The notes below the pieces were generated by a model, which was not told the DNA's origin, searched no databases, and saw only the letters and a list, made by a program, of their open reading frames with translations. A program made the translations under genes and the position numbers. A stretch of 64,000 nucleotides of DNA from Blastobasis lacticolella (Eukaryota > Arthropoda > Insecta > Lepidoptera > Blastobasidae): assembly GCA_905147135.1 (NCBI GenBank), contig LR990045.1:16034173-16098172 (forward strand). The letters run 5' to 3'. Shown one piece after another: positions 34,178 through 44,412 of the stretch (position 1 is the stretch's first letter; the number at the start of each line of letters is the position of its first letter).

Positions 34178-37100
34178 CAGTATTTTTTTTTATGTTACTT
34201 AGCAGACAAACAGGCAAGCGGGCCACCTGATGGAAAGTGGTCACCGCCGCCTATGGACATCAGCAATACCAGGGGAGTCACCAATCCGTTGCCCGCCTCT
34301 AAAGAGACCTCTAATATACCTCTTGAACAATCCCATGTCATAGTCCAAAGGAAACACTGTGGCTGGGAGCTCATTCCACATCCGAATCGTACGAGCGAGA
34401 AACGTTCTTTCGAATCTTCGCGTAGTGACCAACAGCGGGTCTACGTAGTGGGGATAAGTACCCAGCCCACGGCGGGTAGTGCGATGGCGGAATTGGTCTG
34501 TGGGCACCAGATCGAAAAGTTCCTCGGAACACTCCCCATTGTACAGCCGATAGAACACACACAGGGAGCCAAAGTCCCTTCGGTTAGCCAGTGGTTCTAA
34601 CTTGCTTGTTTGTATGGGATCGTCGACAATTCGTACGGCGCGTCTCTGTACGGAGTCCAAAAGATTAAGCTGGTCGGCAGTTTCGCCGGCCCAAAGACGG
34701 GAACAATACTCCATATGAGGCCGCACCTGTGCCTTGTACAGCAGAAGACGCTGCCCTGGGGTGAAGTATCGCCTGGACCGGTTAAGCACGCCAAGCTTTT
34801 TCGAAGCCAGTTTGGCCTTACCTTCTAGGTGACTCCGGAAGCGCACGTTATCCGATACGTCGACACCAAGGATCCCGATACTATTTGAGATGGAAAGGGG
34901 TGTCCCTTGGAACTGCGGCACTATGACAAAGGGATCCTTTTTGGCGGAAAATGCGCAGACCTGTGTCTTTGAAGGGTTGAATTCCACTAGGTTCAGTCTG
35001 CCCCAGTGAGCAACTTGCTCCAAGGAGTGTTCAATCTCTGACACAAGTCTTATTCGGCTTTCCGACACCACGGAACGAGGGATATTCGCACGGCCAGTAT
35101 AACAAGCATCTCCAGTACTGTCATCTGCATAGCAATGAATACTGGGAATATTCAGCATATCATTGATATGCAGAAGAAACAGCGTGGGAGATAGCACTGA
35201 ACCTTGGGGTACTCCAGAATTAATGGTCTTGGTATCGGAGCAGCATCCGTCGACAACGACTTGGATGCTCCGTCCAGACAGAAAGCTGGATACCCAATTG
35301 CAGAGCCCCTCGGTCACCCCCTTGCTCTCGACAGCCTCAGCCCACCGGTGTGTTAGGTACACAAGAAGGTCACCAGCTGAGCGACCATGACGGAAGCCAT
35401 ATTGACGGTCACTGATCAGCTGGTGATCTTCGAGGTATCCAAGGAGCTGGATATTGATGACCCGCTCCATCACCTTAGAGAGCAAGGAGGTTACCGCTAT
35501 TGGCCTGTAGTTTGATGGGTCTGAATTGTCACCCTTCTTGGGTATCGGATGCACATGGGCTAGCTTCCATGAAGACGGCACCGTTCCAGAGGTGTAGGAA
35601 AGCTTGAATAGGCGCATTAACACGGGAGACAACTCGGGAGCACATTTTTTGAGAACGATTGCCGGAATGCCATCAGGTCCACTGGACTTCCGGATGTCTA
35701 GGGAGAGAAGCACACGTTTTATGATTTTTTGGGTGAAACGAACCTCGGGCATGATGCCCTCACACCGTAAGATGATAGGCGGTGCAGCTCCCCCATCATC
35801 CAGAGTTGAGTTATGAGCAAAAATATTACCTAAGAGATCGGCTTTCTCTTTTGCTGTGTGGGCCAATTGGTCATCCGGCTTGCGCAAAGGTGGAAAGGTG
35901 GTCCGACAAAAGTTCCCCTCGACAGCTTTGGAGAGAGACCAAAAAGCACGGCTCCCAGAGGGGTAGCTGATTAGTTTCTCTCCAATGCCGCCAATGAAAT
36001 TAAATTTAGCTCTGGCCATTACCCTCTTTGTAGACCTCGATACAGCATTGTACTTTTTCCTCAAAATGTGGGTGTTAGGGTCCTTTTGGGCCCGAGCCAC
36101 TGTCCAGGCACGAAAAGCATCCTGCTTGAGGCGAGTTGCCTCAGCACTAGGCCTGTCGTACCAGGGCTGACTTTTTCCGCCGAGACGGACTACAGAAGAT
36201 GGGATAAAACATTCCATTCCCTGCAGTATGACATCAGCTACAGCGGCGGCACAGGTGTTGGTGTCATTTGAGGAAAAGCAAAGCTGCATCCACGGGTACG
36301 ACGTGAAGAATTCTCGCAATCCATCCCAGTCTGCTGAACCATAGTGCCATACCTTGCGTGACCCACTGGGGCGAGCCCGTTCGGGTGTAGCAAGAGGCAC
36401 CTCAGAACGGACCAAGCAGTGGTCAGATGTCCCAAGAGGAGCATCGACGGACACCCGATAACCGTCTGGGTGGGAGGTCAACAGAAGGTCTAACAAAGAA
36501 GGATTACGGCCCACAACATCCGGTTAGTAGGTGGGTTCTAATACCAGCCGCGTGAGACCATTGGCCAAAGCAAATTCGTGGGCGGATCTCCCGGCGGGGT
36601 TGGTAGGGCGGCTTGACCCTAGCCACTCAGTGTGGTGACCATTAAAGTCTCCTAAAACTACCAACTCAGCCGAAGGACACCGCTCGAGAACCTTGTCGGT
36701 AGCGCATTAAATGTGCTCGAAAACCCGATTTGTCTCACCTGCGCCGTGACGGTTGTTGTATAGGCATGCGTAGACACGGGATGAACCTCCCTGTTCCACG
36801 CACACCCACAAAACAGATTCGTCACTGTTCAATGGCAAGACGTCGACAGCAGATATCACTTCCGATGAATAAGCACACACCAGCGCGAGGAAGAAACCTG
36901 TGTTCTAACTTGTACCCAGGATAGTGGAGGTACGAAGTGTCGGCCGGAGGTGATATCTGTGTTTCAGTCAGAAAGAGTAAGGCAGGCTACGCCGTCTCAT
37001 GGTGGTGATGTACGGCGTTCAGGTTGGAGTGGAGGCCCCTGATGTTGCAAAAGTCCACTCGAAGTGTGGAAAGGGGTGCCGCTGAAAAAACCTTACTCTT

Positions 37101-37700
37101 TGTTTTACTTTTTGCCATGGTATTTTAGAGGGGTAAAAAAGGAGTGCTGTAACATTGGTATCCAGCAGGGCAAAGATGTTTTGCTACAGGACGCTGCAGA
37201 GGGATGGGTTGTGTGAAAAGCTGGCACGGGGGACGGAAGGGCCCCCGATCCCCCCTGAAGATACCTGTCGGGTCCACTCCGGTCTCCTACCCCGGCACGA
37301 CAGGAATCCCCAGGATTTTTCGCGCAGTTGGCGGGACAGCCTCCCGGGCCGGAGGTTGAAAGTGATGCCCGGGTTCGGGTCCCCTACTAACTGGCGGGCG
37401 GCCAGCGACGAGCCGTTTCATCGGGTCTCCCTGGCCCCCGCGTCAACCTGTCACGCCCACCCCCCTATCATGTCCGACACAAAACTGGGACCTACAGAGT
37501 ACCAACATTACAGCACTCGGACGAGGGGAAATGGCTCACGGAGTACTCTGGCGGAACACAGCCCATGGGCTGCTTAGCGCCATGCAGACTCATCTCCGTG
37601 GGTGGTCGCTAGCCATGCGGGCCGAGGCCCTACCACCAAGCAATTTCGGCTGCACTCTTCGCACCACCCGGGGGTCACGTGTAGGGTCTCTAGGGTATAG
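34178..37700 (-). mobile_element. Near full-length CR1/Jockey-type LINE, inactivated
   Basis: On the minus strand the element starts with a GC-rich untranslated region (about 37700-37120) and then a start MAKSKTKSKVF (37119). An apurinic endonuclease follows (FCNIRG, LFLTETQ, VVLGDFNGHH, and later GTSDH), interrupted by several stops, one of them at about 36524. A 757-codon open frame (36514-34241) carries the reverse transcriptase: [55 protein letters not shown] and CYADDS. Between HRWAEAVESKG and LCNWVSSFL (about codon 399) the expected motif A segment with its catalytic aspartate is missing, with the frame kept. The 3' end has an A-tract (34180-34188). The clade assignment is from remembered relatives; a 3' fragment of the same family is at 60631-60850. 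Confidence 0.85.
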
Positions 37701-37949
37701 CGAATTAGTCCGTGGTATTGTTGATGGCTTCCATACGAAGGAGAGAAAAAGAGATAATGAAACGAAAAATACGCGGCTATACGAATTATTATCAAGGAAC
37801 GAAAGATCGTGATAAACAAATCACTGGTAGTCGTGGGACTACTGGTAAACATAGACTCATAGGAAAAAGACTGCCATTTCTCTTTAGGGATTAATACACG
37901 TCACGCACAACCGTACGTACTGCGTTTCAGTGTGCGAATCAATTAAATA

Positions 37950-38660
37950 ATAATGGGCAATGACTGACAAGGACAGATTATCCAATCAATATCCAACCAC
38001 TCTGAAGGCTCTATACAATGCATTAATTAGAAGCAAACTGAAATTTAGTGCAATTGTTTGGAATCCTCATGAGGAAAAGTACATCAGTTTGATGGAACAA
38101 CTACAAAATAAGTTTACCAGATATACTAATGTATCCAACACTCTTCGTGTTGGGCATGGTGGGATATTTTAAGTTGGAGATTCAACGAAATGCGGCGTTA
38201 GCACATTATGTATTTAAGGTGTTACGGGGTATCAAACGAGGAAGTACTGGAGTCGATGGAATTACTGGTACCAAATTCGAGACTGAGAAAGAATTGTAGA
38301 GACGGGATATTTGCTACTCCGCAGTGCAGAACCAACTTGCTTTTGAACGCCCCTATTACAACTGCACTGAGAATAATAAAGGAAGCAGGAAAATCGGTTG
38401 ATTTATTCCACTGTTCAATTCAAAAATTTAATGAGACAGTAATTTTTGCAATGTGTAATGTAAACGGAATATAGATAATATAGAATAAGTAATTAATTAG
38501 TTAATAATCTTAGTAATGATTAAAATTGTATTGTGTCGGATGTAACTTTATATTTTATTTATTAATAGTATTGTATAAATCTATATTGACGTCAACTTTA
38601 TCGCATTGGTTTAGCTGTAATGACAATGCTTGCAATAATAAATAAATAAATATCTACACT
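37950..38660 (+). pseudogene. Jockey-like LINE 3' fragment
   Basis: Two frames (37960-38168 and about 38190-38474) encode a reverse-transcriptase C-terminal region: LYNALIRSKLKFSAIVWNP, LQNKFTRY, and later LRIIKEAGKSVDLF. An AT-rich tail ends with aataaataaataaa repeats at about 38640-38650. The catalytic core is absent. Confidence 0.65.
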
Positions 38661-38789
38661 TTATAATTTCTACTACTGACAGTCGATTCGGACTAAGCGT
38701 GGTCCTACTATAGTTATCAACCGCAGTTCTGATTTCTACTGTGGAGTTAGTAGAATATTTCTGTCAATTTTGTTGTATAGCAAGGGTCA

Positions 38790-38990
38790 ATTTGTACAAT
38801 ACAATACAAAACAATAACTATTTATTGAACATCAAAGGACATACAAAAAGAGAACACATATATTAATTAAAGCATAGTACAACGAGCGGTCTTATCACTT
38901 ATAAGATCTTTTCTAGACATCCTTGAATCTTCAACCCAAGTCTCATGTGATTCTATGAATAAAAAAACCTAACATTCAAATTTTTTTATT
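38790..38990 (-). mobile_element. LINE 3' terminal fragment
   Basis: The + strand begins with acaatacaatacaaaaca and aactatttattgaacatc and continues with a gcggtcttatcactta block. Sequence of the same plan (aatacaatacgaaactct, ttattgcacac) is at 41785-42050. This is the usual antisense look of a LINE 3' end with its A-rich tail. Confidence 0.5.
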
Positions 38991-39029
38991 AATATGATTC
39001 GACTGAGTACGTTACGCGTACATCCGTGC

Positions 39030-39240
39030 AGTCTTGGCATTAGAGACCGTGGACAAGATCAAAGAGGCGCGCTTGCGTTGTTTTGGTTGCGTAAGACACA
39101 GGGATACGTGGGAAAGAGGTGTCTTAAATGGCTTACGACGGGAGGATGCTGAAGACTGGGCGAAGTGGAGGAAGAAAAGTCGAACTGCGGGCCCTAGCAT
39201 AAGCCGGGATAAACGCTAGGATGATGCTGATGATGATGAT
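39030..39240 (+). mobile_element. RTE-type LINE tail
   Basis: The frame VDKIKEARLRCFGCVRH, then LRREDAEDWAKWRKKS, matches the same C-terminal pattern as the fragment at 28600, and it ends gatgatgctgatgatgatga. Confidence 0.65.
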
Positions 39241-39249
39241 CGCCATAAT

Positions 39250-40310
39250 CTTCATACTTTATATGAAGTACTCAATTGCACATCAAAGAATGCTAGGATG
39301 AAGATGTTTATGGTGTAGGGAATACAATAGAGACCCATTTGAAATATACATAAACTAATAAAACAAGTTTTTCTTCTTCTAACATACAAAAAATTTTGAA
39401 CTTAGAAAAACTAACAATTTAAGTACAATGACTGGTGTAGAAAACAGCAGACAATAATAACATCTTGATATCTTGTGCATGAATTTCTAGCTTGCTAGAA
39501 ATTCATACACCGTAAAGAAAATATACGCCATTAACCATTAATAACATAATTCATGTGAATATTAATTATTAAAATATGGGTAATATGTATCAAGAAGTTC
39601 AGGATTTCTTATAAACTTTCACTTATGTTGTCACTATTAGCCTGAACTTGTACTTTTAGTCTGTCGAAATTGTTAATAATGCTGAAAATTAACCCCACAC
39701 TTCCTTTTCAATTGTATTTCCCATTTTTTAATCCTGCAGAAATCAAATTGTTGTTTATGACTTTTATTAATGACGTTTTATGACCTTTAAAAAACTTGAC
39801 ATTTGAGATTTCTTTGAAGGCGATGGCAGCTTATCGTGATCATATTCTAAGTCCATATTAATAAACTCTCATAAAACATTAATAGAAACTTCAGATCACG
39901 TTGTCACGACCTCAAGATCGCGTAAATCAACCATTGCGAACATACGCTAATGAGGAGATATCCACTTAAGAAGTTATTAAAAAAGTATCCACATAAAAAA
40001 TATAGTATCCTCTTAGTATATATTTTTAATATTATTGCCGTTTTCACTTAACTTAGGATTCGGTAACATAGGATCGGGTAAGTTCTTTCTTATCTCAATT
40101 TGGACGTTGCTGATTGTCTAAAAACTAATTAAGACGGAACTTAGGTGATTCTTAAGTTTATTTAAAAAGGCCATTAGTACTATTATTTTATTATTTGTAT
40201 GTATATCGTGATTTCAACTTGTATGACACCCTTAAGACGAAGGGGTTAGTACTACCATGCTACTACTGGAGCCCACATGACAAAGAAGGTAGTTTTTTTT
40301 TATTACCTCG
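39250..40310. other. Intergenic, nothing identified
   Basis: AT-rich sequence without a protein-like frame or a clear repeat. Confidence 0.4.
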
Positions 40311-40311
40311 G

Positions 40312-40577
40312 TAGAGCTCGTCTAGTCTAAAATGACGCGCCCCTCTACTTAGTTAGTTGATTTCGATGAGTGAGTACAAATATTAATAACGACACTTCAT
40401 CTGTGTATGAGCGTCCACTGCTCCAATTGAAAGACGCGTGCAACGTGAACGAGTCTCACCGGCAACTGAATGACCAATAACAACGACATTTGTATATGTA
40501 TTGCGTCCATATTTTAAACTTGCTTGTGTGCGTTAATGCGATAGTGGGGCGCGTCATTTTAGATTAGACGAGCTCTA
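40312..40577. mobile_element. 266-bp MITE with about 35-bp terminal inverted repeats
   Basis: The left end tagagctcgtctagtctaaa pairs with the right end, whose reverse complement begins tagagctcgtctaatctaaa. Both continue into atgacgcgcccc. The interior has no coding sense. A target duplication is not clear. Confidence 0.7.
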
Positions 40578-40762
40578 ACGTACTTTAAAACAGTAAAAGT
40601 GTATTTTTGTCTAAATAGCTCTTATTATACCCGAAGAATACACTATATTCCTAAAATATTGTAGATTTAGGAACTCTACCTGAGAACGCAATCTTAGTTG
40701 ATCTTGCACTTTAGAATATTTCACTGTATTGGGAAAATTGAAGTTAGTAAGTGGCCAACCAA

Positions 40763-41142
40763 CAGCGTTGCCAGATCGTACGATTCGTACCTTACGTACC
40801 TTTTGGTACGATTTACGTACTATTTGGCCGACTGTCGTACCTTTGGCGTACTTTGCTCCACATCGTACTATTTAGTACGTTTTTACAAAATGCTAAATTT
40901 AGCTGAGGGAATATTTAGCTCACTTTGCCTTTCCTGTCCGCGAAATACCGTAAAATAATGGAAGGTTGATTTTGGCCAGCGGCACCATTTTATTGACTAA
41001 AAATCGTCTCTCCCCCCCCTCCCAAGGCCGGTAAAATATAGGTAAAATACAGAAGATAAGGTGAATCGTAACTTTTTAGTCATTTTCGTACTATTTTAAA
41101 AGCCCGGACGTACTTTTTTGAAAACTACTGCTGGTAACACTG
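40763..41142. mobile_element. hAT-like MITE rich in gtac(g) motifs
   Basis: The left terminus cagcgttgccag and the right terminus ctggtaacactg are inverted repeats starting CAG. Next to the left end, gtacg/cgtac is repeated many times in about 110 bp. The 380-bp element has no transposase frame. Flanking octamers (ccaaccaa, aacaccaa) agree at only 5 of 8 positions, so the target duplication is weak. Confidence 0.6.
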
Positions 41143-41641
41143 AACACCAAAATAGTCACATTAAAAAAAAAAGTCAACGGAGAGCAGAGATTTTGTTTGT
41201 TTGCATTGTATTGTGTGAATTTGTAAATCAATGAAATCAAATTATTGAATCAATCGTCCTTAGTGGCAGCAAAAGTTAGTAAAATGAAGAAATTGTACAT
41301 TCTTTGAAGCTATATAATTTAAAACTATAGGCTCTCATTTGTGGTTGTGTTGTGAAAGTGAGATTGTCATTGACACCGTGGGATGCTGGATGCTGTATCT
41401 TGAAACTGCGTGCTTTTTGTTTGTGTATGAGTCTTGTCTGACTGAAGAAATTGCTCTGACATTCCAGCCGTAACAGCATTTCTTATGTGAGTTAATTCTT
41501 ACACTACATAATACTAACGTAACAGTTACATATGTGATATTATGACCTATTTCAGCTTAAAATAGATTGAAGATTTTGAGGATGGGTTGAGGATAATGAG
41601 ATACAGACATATCAGTTGTTCCAACTGCCTGTCTGTTCAGG

Positions 41642-41665
41642 AATAATAATAATAATAATAATAAA
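41642..41665. repeat. (AAT)n microsatellite
   Basis: Eight consecutive aat units, the last one extended to aaa. Confidence 0.9.
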
Positions 41666-41784
41666 GATTTTGCTAGTAGAAGTATGTACCTACATAGTCA
41701 GGAAGAGCATTTACAAAGGTCACATTATGTTTTCCGACTTACTTTACTATCAAGGTTTTAATGAGTCATATTAATTTTAGATTA

Positions 41785-42050
41785 ATACAATACGAAACTC
41801 TTTATTGCACACAAGTACTAATTCTACAGAGAACACAAGTAACAATATAAAAAATATGGTAGGTAGTACAAAGGGTGGTGTTATCACTAGTGTGATCCCT
41901 CCAGACAACCTAATATAGTAGTAGTTGTATAACTAATAACTTCACTACACAAACCCAGACTTAAAGAATTAAAAAACACCTACAGAACAATCCAAGAAGT
42001 AAATCATCTAAATCAGTTACTTCAAATCTAATCATAATCACAGTCCTCGC
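41785..42050 (-). mobile_element. LINE 3' terminal fragment
   Basis: It begins aatacaatacgaaactctt followed by ttgcacacaag, and continues with a ggtgttatcactagtgtgat block comparable with 38790-38990. No intact frame. Confidence 0.5.
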
Positions 42051-42056
42051 AAATTG

Positions 42057-42432
42057 GCCTGTGGAACTCCTTTGTCAAGATGTGTACATAGATACACAAA
42101 AATTATGCGTGGGATTTAAATTGTAAATATGTGTACAGATATTTCGGATTCTGTACAAATATTCATATTCGCCATTCATGTGGTGGTTTTTTAGTGTACA
42201 TCAAAGGGCGCAAACCATAAATATTTTGACGACTCTCACATTTTTTGCAAAGTCTTATATTCTCTGTTATGAGGTATATGTCTGCTACATAACCTAAACT
42301 AATATGTCTGCTATCTTTGCAAAAAAGAATATAATCCAAAAATATTTGTGACAGGGAACTCGCTTTTGCAAAAGGGTAAAACATTGTAAAAACATGTGTA
42401 CGCATCTTGACACATGTCTGGGCCCGGCTTAA
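42057..42432. mobile_element. Second copy of the cagacatg MITE
   Basis: It shares ordered blocks with 14016-14495: ggttttttag, gcgcaaacca, 'cgac(g)act' and ttttgcaaag. Its right end is tgacacatgtctgggcccgg, then cttaa. The left end is diverged (ttgtcaagatgtgtaca). Confidence 0.65.
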
Positions 42433-42499
42433 TGCAATTCATGTACTTTACAAGCCTAAAATTTTTTGGCCAAAGCATTTAAAGTTGATTTGCTTGTAT

Positions 42500-42650
42500 C
42501 AAAGTGTGAGCTATGTAAAGGATCCTGGGTTTGATTTCCGGCCAGGAAGAAAGTAAAGTGATGGAAGTGATGGATTTGAATTTTGTTCTGGGTCTGGGAA
42601 GTCATGCTGTAAGACATTCTCTGCATATCAAACTTCACCAAGTAAGTTCC
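42500..42650 (+). mobile_element. Diverged copy of the second SINE family
   Basis: It contains ggatcctgggtttgatttcc and ttttgttctgggtctggga, corresponding to the box B and body of the copy at 33200. Confidence 0.5.
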
Positions 42651-43149
42651 CCATACATTAAGAAAAAGTTAAAGGGGCTTAACACCGCCTGTTTCATGTA
42701 ATCAATCTGGATATGAAGAATCAATGTACTAAGCTTGCTGCGCTCGCTTGGTCATTGGTTAATGTTATGTTGTACGTAATTTTGAAACATTTTGAGCAGC
42801 TTCCCTATTTCCAGTATTTGTTGTTTATTTTGAAAATGCTCAATAGAAAACCACCTTGGGTCCCAAGCCAAGCTACACCGCCACTGACAACTTGTTACTC
42901 AAAAAAGTATCTTAATCAAAACTTAAAGGACCACAACCAATGTGTGGGAGTGTAGCTCGTAAGCAGTTTGGAATTTAAAAGAGGATATGTTCTGAAGTAA
43001 AAGCTGTAGAGATTTTTTTTTAGTAATACACAATATTTCCATATGTAGTTTTGTGTTTGAGTTATAACCCAAAAAGTGAAAATCTAGAGCTATTGTAGTG
43101 GAGTTGTAGGTAGACTTGCAGAGGGCCTATGTAGTCACGTTCGTACGTA

Positions 43150-44140
43150 CGTACAAAGTCTGTGCCCAAGGCGTACATTAAGATCATACAGGATATGTAC
43201 GTCAATACTGAAGCCGCCATCTAAACTATCGTAGGCCATACTAATCGCTTCCCGATTACTGTAGGTTTACCAGGGTCAGTGTTGAGCCTTTACTTGTTTT
43301 GCTTTCTGCTTGATGTCCTCTCAGCGGAAATTTTGGAGGCGCCGCCTTGGCTTATGAAATACGCTGATTACATCGCACTGGTGAGCAAGCTTAGGCAGGA
43401 TCTTGAGATCAGATAAAACACCTAGAAGGAAGTGCTAGAAAAGGGGGTTTAAAGCTGAACGTCGCTAAAACGGACGGAGTATATGGAACAGCGCAATGCA
43501 GCGCGGATCATGAAACCATCCGTATAGGGAACGAAGCTGTCAAAAGAACAGATCAATTCAAATATCTCGGATTAGTGCTGCACGAATCCGGCGATATCGG
43601 AGCCAATGTCAAGTCCCGAATCTCTTCAGCTTGGGCCAAATAGCGGGAGCTTGCGGCTCGCGCTCATCTGTGATCCTAAAATTCCTGTTAAGGCTTATAT
43701 ACAACAGTATAATTAGACCTGTAATGCTCTACGGCTGCGAGACATGGCTGGCAATGACAAAACACGTCCGCGAACTCCTCGCCAACATAATGAAAATGCT
43801 GTGGCGGATGTGCGGAGTTATGCTACTCGACCGACTCGAGTACGTAACAACCGTTTGCCGGTTTGCCTCCCGTATGACATAAAAAAAGTACATCCTTGTC
43901 AGCCTTGGCGTGAGGAATATCGCGGATAAGGTTGAAGAGGCTCTGGTATAGTCACGTGTTACGTAAGCCCCAGGGCTACGCAGGGAATAGGTGTCTGAAC
44001 CTGCCGGTATCAGGAAAGACATGCGGCCCAAGAAGCTGAGGATGGAAGGCAAGAAGATGGATTGATATCGCTGAGTGGGATGCGATAGCCAACGGCTTAC
44101 GACGCGAGAATGCCGAAGACCGGGTGAAGTAGAGAAGAAT
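43150..44140 (+). pseudogene. RTE-type LINE reverse transcriptase, broken
   Basis: Frames in succession give KAYIKIIQDMYVNTEA, GLPGSVLS, APPWLMKYADYIALVSKL, VKRTDQFKYLGLVL, RLIYNSIIRPVMLYGCETW and a C-terminal part ending in the RTE pattern (about 43940-44130). There are several frameshifts and stops, and the second aspartate of the YADD box is replaced (YADY). It ends about 270 bp before the first coding exon of the claudin-like gene. Confidence 0.8.
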
Positions 44141-44412
44141 CATCAAAATAACATGATAGCTAGACTGACATTTATATTTCTATTGAACTTGTTTACCAAA
44201 TTTCATCCAGTAAAAATGCCCAATAAATAAAAGAAATATCCCTACCTTTCATCTATTAGGACCTAATAATTAGGTAAAAGGTTTAATACTTACGGGTTTG
44301 GTTTAGGTATTTTATAAGTGTAATATTGGTATTTTATAAGTGTAATATAACATGCCTCGTAGTCAAAACATGTAATAAATTATGATGTTTCTTTTGTTAC
44401 AGGAAAATAAGA

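Noticed and set aside
34253..36271. Plus-strand frames across the CR1/Jockey-type LINE
   Set aside because: Antisense shadows; none contains a recognisable motif.
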